Positions 58,982 through 64,000 of a stretch of 64,000 nucleotides of DNA are shown one piece after another (the first letter of the stretch is position 1; every line of letters begins with the position of its first letter). The notes beneath the pieces were generated by a model that was not told where the DNA came from, ran no database searches, and was given only the letters and a program-made list of their open reading frames with translations. Both the position numbers and the translations under genes were made by a program. The DNA is from Bugula neritina. Its lineage: Eukaryota; Bryozoa; Gymnolaemata; Cheilostomatida; Bugulidae. The DNA lies in contig OZ037768.1 in the NCBI GenBank assembly GCA_964035545.1, forward strand, positions 10,992,741 through 11,056,740. Direction: 5' to 3'.

Positions 58982-61520
58982 ATGGGGTTAGGCGCAGCTG
59001 AAGGAAAATGCAGTGTTTGCTCTAAACACATGCTAGTTGCATTCAACATAATATTTTGTGTAAGTTTTTGCTCTTTAACTCCTATAAAGATGAAAAACAT
59101 AATGAACTGGTGCTAATAATATAATACTAAACTGAATCATATATTTGCATCTTATATTACATTTCTTTTATATTACATATTGCTTAAATGAAAATATTAT
59201 TAGCTTTTAGTAGGCTACAGTGTTTATTTCTAGTTCATAGGAATCGGACTGGTGGTAGTTGGTACTTACGCATACATTCAGCTGCATGAATATAACACTT
59301 TCTTTGGAGAGACACAGATTACTGGCCCAGCAATAGTTCTAATTTTGTTTGGTTGCGTCACATTTGCTGTGGCTGCTATTGGTTGTCTCGGAGCTTTTAA
59401 GGAAAGTTCATTCTTACTTTTTATGGTAAGTTCAGGATGCTAGAGATGTGGTCTAGGCTTCTAGATCACCGGCTCCTCAGACACAAAGTATGTGAATCGA
59501 ATCCAGCCAAGTTATTACATTATATTTTACGCAGTAATTAATTTCTGTTTATGTTGTTCTGAAAGTTTTGTATAGCCAATTATTTTGAGATTTTTATTTC
59601 TGTTAACAAAAAGTTAATATCACTTCTTGCAGTTGGCAAATAGTTTTGCTTTGAGTAGTTCATGTAAAAGCAATGTTATAAGTTATCAAATAGCTATTTG
59701 TTCTAGTCTCTTTAAATAGATTGCAATAAACGATATAAATTATTCTATATTGGAAAATGGCTTAGGGATTTAAAGCCAACATTTCAATCTCCAAAAAAGG
59801 GACCTGATGCATTGTACTGTAGTCTAAAACTGTACTTGAATGACAGTTTGTATAAAAAAAGAATTGAAAATATCAAATATAATTGCAACTAGTGATAAAC
59901 AAAATATAAAAGTGCTAATTGATACCTGAAGCCGTTGGAAGATTGAATGACTGCTTAACTTTATGCTGCTAAACCCTTAACTAAAACGTATTGTTGGCGC
60001 TGATGATTTATTTTAGTTATAAGGATCTAGCAACATGTCACATAAAATTTGTTTAAGCATTATTATACCCCAACAACCCTGCAATGTAAAAGCATAGTTT
60101 TTAACCATATATTCCTTTGTAAATCTGACCTTTTTCAACTTATAGAACATAAAATTATTTTTTAAAAATAACTTACTACTTAAAAATATAATGTTATGTT
60201 TTTTTGTAAATATACACCCTCCATAATAACCACTATTATAAGTGCAGTACATGAAACATCATAATTATGATCTCTCTAAACATGCTGTCAGAAGCATCAT
60301 TATAACTCTGGTATAATAGAGACAAAAAAAGCAAAGTAACTTGTATGCTTCTATATCATTCAGATTAAACTGTGAGGAATCCATGTATAGCTATATATCA
60401 TGCAATATTATACCGTATTCATTACAGATAAAGTCAATCAAAGTATTAGGAGTCAAATGTCAAACAAATTTACCAACACCTTACAAATTTTCAATATTAA
60501 AATATTAGTTACAATTATGATTTTTTATGATTATCAATGGAAATCAGATGGATTAGAATATACACTTTTTCTGTTGTAGTATAGCTAAAAATCTTGCTTT
60601 GTAGTTTGCAACAGTAGTTGGTGTTGTCTTGGTGACAGAGTTAGTTTGTGGGGTTGTTGCCTTCATATTCAAAGAGCAGCTGCAGGCCTTCGTTGAGGAG
60701 AATGCAAATCTACTAATGAAAGTATACAATGAGAGTATTGAGAACGAAGTGAAGACTGTCTGGGATAAAATGCATGAAAACTTTGTGAGTTTATAGATTT
60801 TCAATCAAGCAGACTATTTGGTTGATTAAATTTTAGATTTGAGCTGAATTTGCATGTCTTCTATAATTATGTTGACCATTTAAAGACAAAACCTGTAGAC
60901 TGTAGTGCACTGCATTATGAAACGTTAAGCCATGATACTGAGACAACCAGATATTGGCTACAGTTGTATTATTCGCAGGAATGTTGTGGGGCAAAAGGGA
61001 GGTTTGAATGGCAGAATGCAACTATAGCAACACAACAAAATGGTGTGGTTCCAGCTAGCTGTAAGAACTATACAGTACGTATATTCATAACAACCTGTGA
61101 AAAAATATTAAAAAATTACCAAAAACTATTGAAGCTAACACGTTGATATGTTTAGGTGTATGACATTTTTTCTTTTGATGTTGAGCTACTCGAACTGCTG
61201 TAATTCATATTGGTTATGCTAAATCCAATCAAGTGTTATCAACATGTTCATGCATACTAACAAACTTTATTCTGCAGTCAGGTTGTGTGGAGAGCTTTGT
61301 GACTTATGCTGAAGACAACATTTTGATACTTGGAGCAGCCGCCACTGCATTGGCTGGAACACAGGTAAGGCACAACTATTGACCTAAATGATTCAGATTT
61401 TCCAGAAAAATAAGTCAATTTTTCACCATTAAAGTTTCTGTTGACACATTGTAGATAGCTGGAATTGTCCTGTCATGCATGCTGGGTTGTTCCTTACGGA
61501 AAAGTACTCAACAACAATGA
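58982..61520 (+). CDS. Tetraspanin, six exons, 277 aa
   Basis: Tetraspanins are four-pass membrane proteins that organise partner proteins into microdomains at the plasma membrane and in endosomes. Exons 58982-59059, 59234-59425, 60605-60784, 60844-61074, 61278-61364, 61455-61520 (TGA); all junctions are phase 0, 834 nt. TM1 is near 17-37, TM2 near 60-80 followed by GCLGAFKESSFLLF (the family's GCxGAxKE signature), TM3 near 91-112. The large extracellular loop has CCG (197-199), PASC (Cys223) and SGC (Cys230), with two N-glycosylation sequons (NAT, NYT). TM4 is split over the last two exons and ends in a short tail, LRKSTQQQ. The Cys set fits the CD63/CD151/TSPAN-type group, but I cannot name the orthologue. 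The acceptor of exon 4 is taken at 60843, because the nearer AG at 60836 gives a stop. Confidence 0.95.
59426..60604. other. Tetraspanin intron 2
   Basis: 1.18 kb, AT-rich. It starts with a tRNA-SINE head fragment at 59436-59520. Nothing else is recognisable. Confidence 0.6.
59436..59520 (+). mobile_element. SINE head fragment (tRNA-like part)
   Basis: ATGTGGTCTAGGCTTCTAGA and GTGAATCGAATCCAGCC resemble the A-box and B-box parts of the SINE at 19508. The body is missing or diverged. Confidence 0.45.
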
Positions 61521-61729
61521 ATTCTTCACAAACAAGATGAAGCTGCAGTATATTAGAACATGTGTGAAACTGAATGTAAATATTGTATGTACAAATAGCT
61601 GTTTTATATTTATAAATGTAGAAATCACATGAGATTATGAAATACCCCAAGCACCAGATAGTAGACTAAAATAACCTAATCAAATACTCAAGACAAAAGA
61701 TCCCATCAGCATTCATATTCCTAATTGCA

Positions 61730-61735
61730 AATAAA
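61730..61735 (+). terminator. Poly(A) signal AATAAA of the tetraspanin gene
   Basis: AATAAA 210 nt after the stop codon. Confidence 0.6.
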
Positions 61736-61869
61736 GTATACATAAAGATGTGTACATATTTAAACATTTCATGCATCCCTAGATGTGTTTTGTCTATATC
61801 AAGTATAACACAACCTGTAGTATTATCACAGTATTACAATAAATTAAATAACATGCTGTATTATAACAT

Positions 61870-61875
61870 TTTATT
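61870..61875 (-). terminator. Poly(A) signal AATAAA of the YEATS2-like gene
   Basis: TTTATT on the + strand, about 305 nt downstream of the minus-strand TGA. Confidence 0.5.
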
Positions 61876-62179
61876 TTGAAGCTGTATTTATGATGCATAA
61901 TTAAAGTCAAATAATATCAGCTTTAGTCATGAAAACATTATCTCCCCTATGCTTTGATTATATCACTTTGAGTTCAACTCAACTATAGTTGGAAAAATCC
62001 CACACATAATTTACATAACCATTATGGTTCCGATGTATTGAAACAGGCGCTCAATAACATTGCCAAATGTGAAAAATAAACATGTTGGGTAGAATCAAAT
62101 TAGGACTGTGTATAAGTAGTAAACTGATTCAAGTTCATCATATACCTATAGTAAGCTATTGAGCTTCCTATCATCAATG

Positions 62180-63765
62180 TCATGAAGTCACTTGGCCGGA
62201 TACTTCATCAAAAAAGGTAGAATTCAAAAATGAGAGATTTTCACAACTTTTAATGGCAGCAAGCACATCGCTGACTGTTAAATCTACAGTGTCGTCACCA
62301 GTCTTTGTAGAAAATGATTTCCTAATAAGATCTTCCATAAAAATATTATACAACTTATACATAACGTGAGCTGTGATGCAATTGGATACGCCACTAGCAG
62401 CAGAAGATACTGTGTCCAGGTTGACACCTATCTGACTAGTCAGCTGCTGTATCCATCTACTCTCTCTGGTGGGTAGAATTACAACAGCTGTCTCTTTGTT
62501 CTTGACTGACTCTCTCTCCAACACAGGATCTTTCTTATCTAAAATCACACAGCATCAACTGCACAAAAAATGCACATCTTTCACATATACATTACTTACT
62601 GTAGAATAAATGCAGAATCATAGCCCTGGAAATATCCCTTTCTAAATATATCCAAAAAGTACCGGGCATCAGGTGCGTTACATATTAATAGAACCTGTAC
62701 TGACAGGCGAAAGTGAATGCTTGTTTAATTTTATTAATACCATTACTAACTCAACTCACAGAAACATAATCTAAAATCAGAGCAAACTGTAACACAGAGA
62801 ATGAAAACCTACTAGGAGGCTGGCTAATGATATCTACTTCCAAGCTGTCTTCTTTCATAGATATATCTCCAGGAGAAACCCCCTGCACTAACATACTTCT
62901 TGCTAACAAACTAAGCTCATTGGCTGGAGAGCTGTTAACAGGTGAGCAGCTGAGTCTGTCCTCAGGTGAAGTACAGGGTGTATAGAGATTTTTTCGGCAC
63001 CAAACCTACACAGCATCAATTATATCACACATGTATGACATTATATCATTCAGACAGTTGCATTGCTCAAGTGCTGAGAATTTAGACATGGTCAATCAAC
63101 AAATCCTTATATTGAAAGGTGAACAGGCGATATTGCATCCAACACACACAAGTTAGTACGCTGATTGTCTCTTTACTGAAACATATGATAATTTATAAAA
63201 GTGTTATAGAATATAAAAATTGCAAGAGCAGACATTAAATGTTAAGATTAAATCCTTGGGTCAACTTGAGAGTGTAACGTGAAATGACTCGTTGATCTGG
63301 GACTAGAATCTAATGCTTAATTTAATCAACACTCTAATAAGTTACAGTAACTCTATTTATACATAAAAGTAAAACTGCACTTGGCACATCTAAACACATT
63401 CATTAGATAGATTAAATGTAATACATATCACATGTAAAAAATGAAAACTCACGGCCAATTCAGTGCGAATAATATACAACAAACCACCAGCCTACAAGCA
63501 TTGAATTAGCAGTAGATGTTCCACCATCCAACCTTACCATTATCTGCTTAGTTGTCCAAGGCTTTTGTCCATAAAATTTTGTGTTAGATTTCGTAACATA
63601 TTTTTGTAGACTCGCTTTAACATTATTAGCTCTATGCAACTCCAGTGCCCTTCGTTTTCCTACAGAATATGTTATGACTTTAGAACACTTTATATGCAAT
63701 TGTAACTTTGATCATAACTACAGCATTACCTGTAACGGACTCAATTTCAGTCAAGGTAATACAAG
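62180..63765 (-). CDS. YEATS2: YEATS2-like protein, C-terminal exons (5' end outside window)
   Basis: YEATS2 is the scaffold and acyl-lysine reader of the ATAC histone acetyltransferase complex; its C-terminal histone fold pairs with NC2-beta. Exons in transcript order: 63765-63730 (small, least sure), 63659-63538, 63005-62813, 62538-62180 (TGA), all in phase. Recognition rests on GKRRALELHRANNVKASLQK, then KPWTTKQIMVWCR spanning a splice junction, which match the GKRRAxE..RA..xxxLQ and TxKxIxxWCR blocks near the YEATS2 C-terminus, and on a terminal histone-fold-like segment (AHVMYKLYNIFMEDLIRKSF, then DVLAAIKSCENLSFLNSTFF). A Ser-rich linker with SPVNSSPANE lies between. The YEATS domain itself is beyond the right edge. 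The gene converges on the tetraspanin gene. Confidence 0.85.
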
Positions 63766-64000
63766 CTAAGTTTATGTGTTTAAAACTACCATCAGACAAT
63801 TGAAACAGCTTATAACAAAAACTGATGTTCAAAACTTATCCTTAGGCAAATGTAAGGGTGGAATAGGTAAAGTTAAAACAAGTTTATTCTGTGTGAGTAG
63901 TTGATTTAAAAATTACCAATAAATTTCTAAATTTTCATGTTCAAGAATAAAAATACTAAAACAAATAAATAAGCTACGTCTATGCAGTTCAAAAATCAAA
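63766..64000. other. Intron of the YEATS2-like gene at the window edge
   Basis: AT-rich sequence following an acceptor (CTTAG on the minus strand). No exon is visible before the end of the window. Confidence 0.5.

Larger units (their letters stand above)
61521..62179. other. Gap between convergent tetraspanin and YEATS2-like genes
   Basis: It holds the two 3' UTRs. AATAAA on the + strand (61730-61735) and on the - strand (61870-61875) are about 135 bp apart, so the transcripts end almost back to back without clear overlap. Confidence 0.65.

Overview
The window is AT-rich nuclear DNA from an invertebrate animal. Its genes are split by short GT-AG introns, use AATAAA-type poly(A) signals, and encode animal families (TDRD12, NAGK, BCL-2, ELAC2, ZU5/UPA/Death, tetraspanin, YEATS2, filamin-NHL). 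The domain set suits a lophotrochozoan or similar bilaterian, but the sequence alone does not fix the species. I rebuilt the gene models by hand from splice sites, reading phase and conserved motifs. Every internal splice junction listed keeps frame, and the complete models are whole multiples of three.

Layout, left to right: (1) 326-2845 (+), the 3' half of a TRIM2/3/71-like filamin-NHL gene. (2) 3329-26980 (-), a 29-exon TDRD12 homologue (piRNA-pathway Tudor/helicase protein, about 1276 aa). Two complete genes lie antisense inside its introns: NAGK (12049-13877, +) and a small BCL-2-family gene (20498-22141, +). (3) 27623-33438, a transposon-rich intergenic stretch: a decayed Ty3/gypsy-type LTR element with a MITE and a SINE inserted in it, a LINE fragment, a terminal-inverted-repeat element and microsatellites. 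(4) 33439-44015 (-), an 18-exon ELAC2/tRNase Z long-form gene (about 877 aa). (5) 45173-53888 (-), perhaps starting at 54879, a ZU5-ZU5-UPA protein with two death-fold segments and two His-Phe-Ser self-cleavage motifs as in PIDD. (6) 54880-58981, repeat-rich with no secure gene. (7) 58982-61520 (+), a complete six-exon tetraspanin. (8) 62180-63765 (-), the C-terminal end of a YEATS2 homologue (ATAC complex).

Most unusual points: two antisense nested genes in one host gene; an exon of ELAC2 whose 5' splice site is repeated in tandem every 18 bp in frame; a second ELAC2 exon whose intron opens with about 49 copies of a 16-bp unit that each carry GTAAGT/GTAAAT-type 5' splice-site sequence in register with the real one; a BCL-2-like protein without a tail anchor; and a PIDD-like protein without LRRs, with two HFS motifs, two death folds and a bipartite basic signal. 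No prokaryotic features, CRISPR arrays, rRNA genes or functional tRNA genes were found. There is no obvious single pathway linking the genes; ELAC2, TDRD12 and YEATS2 are RNA/chromatin genes, while the BCL-2-like and PIDD-like genes belong to cell-death families.
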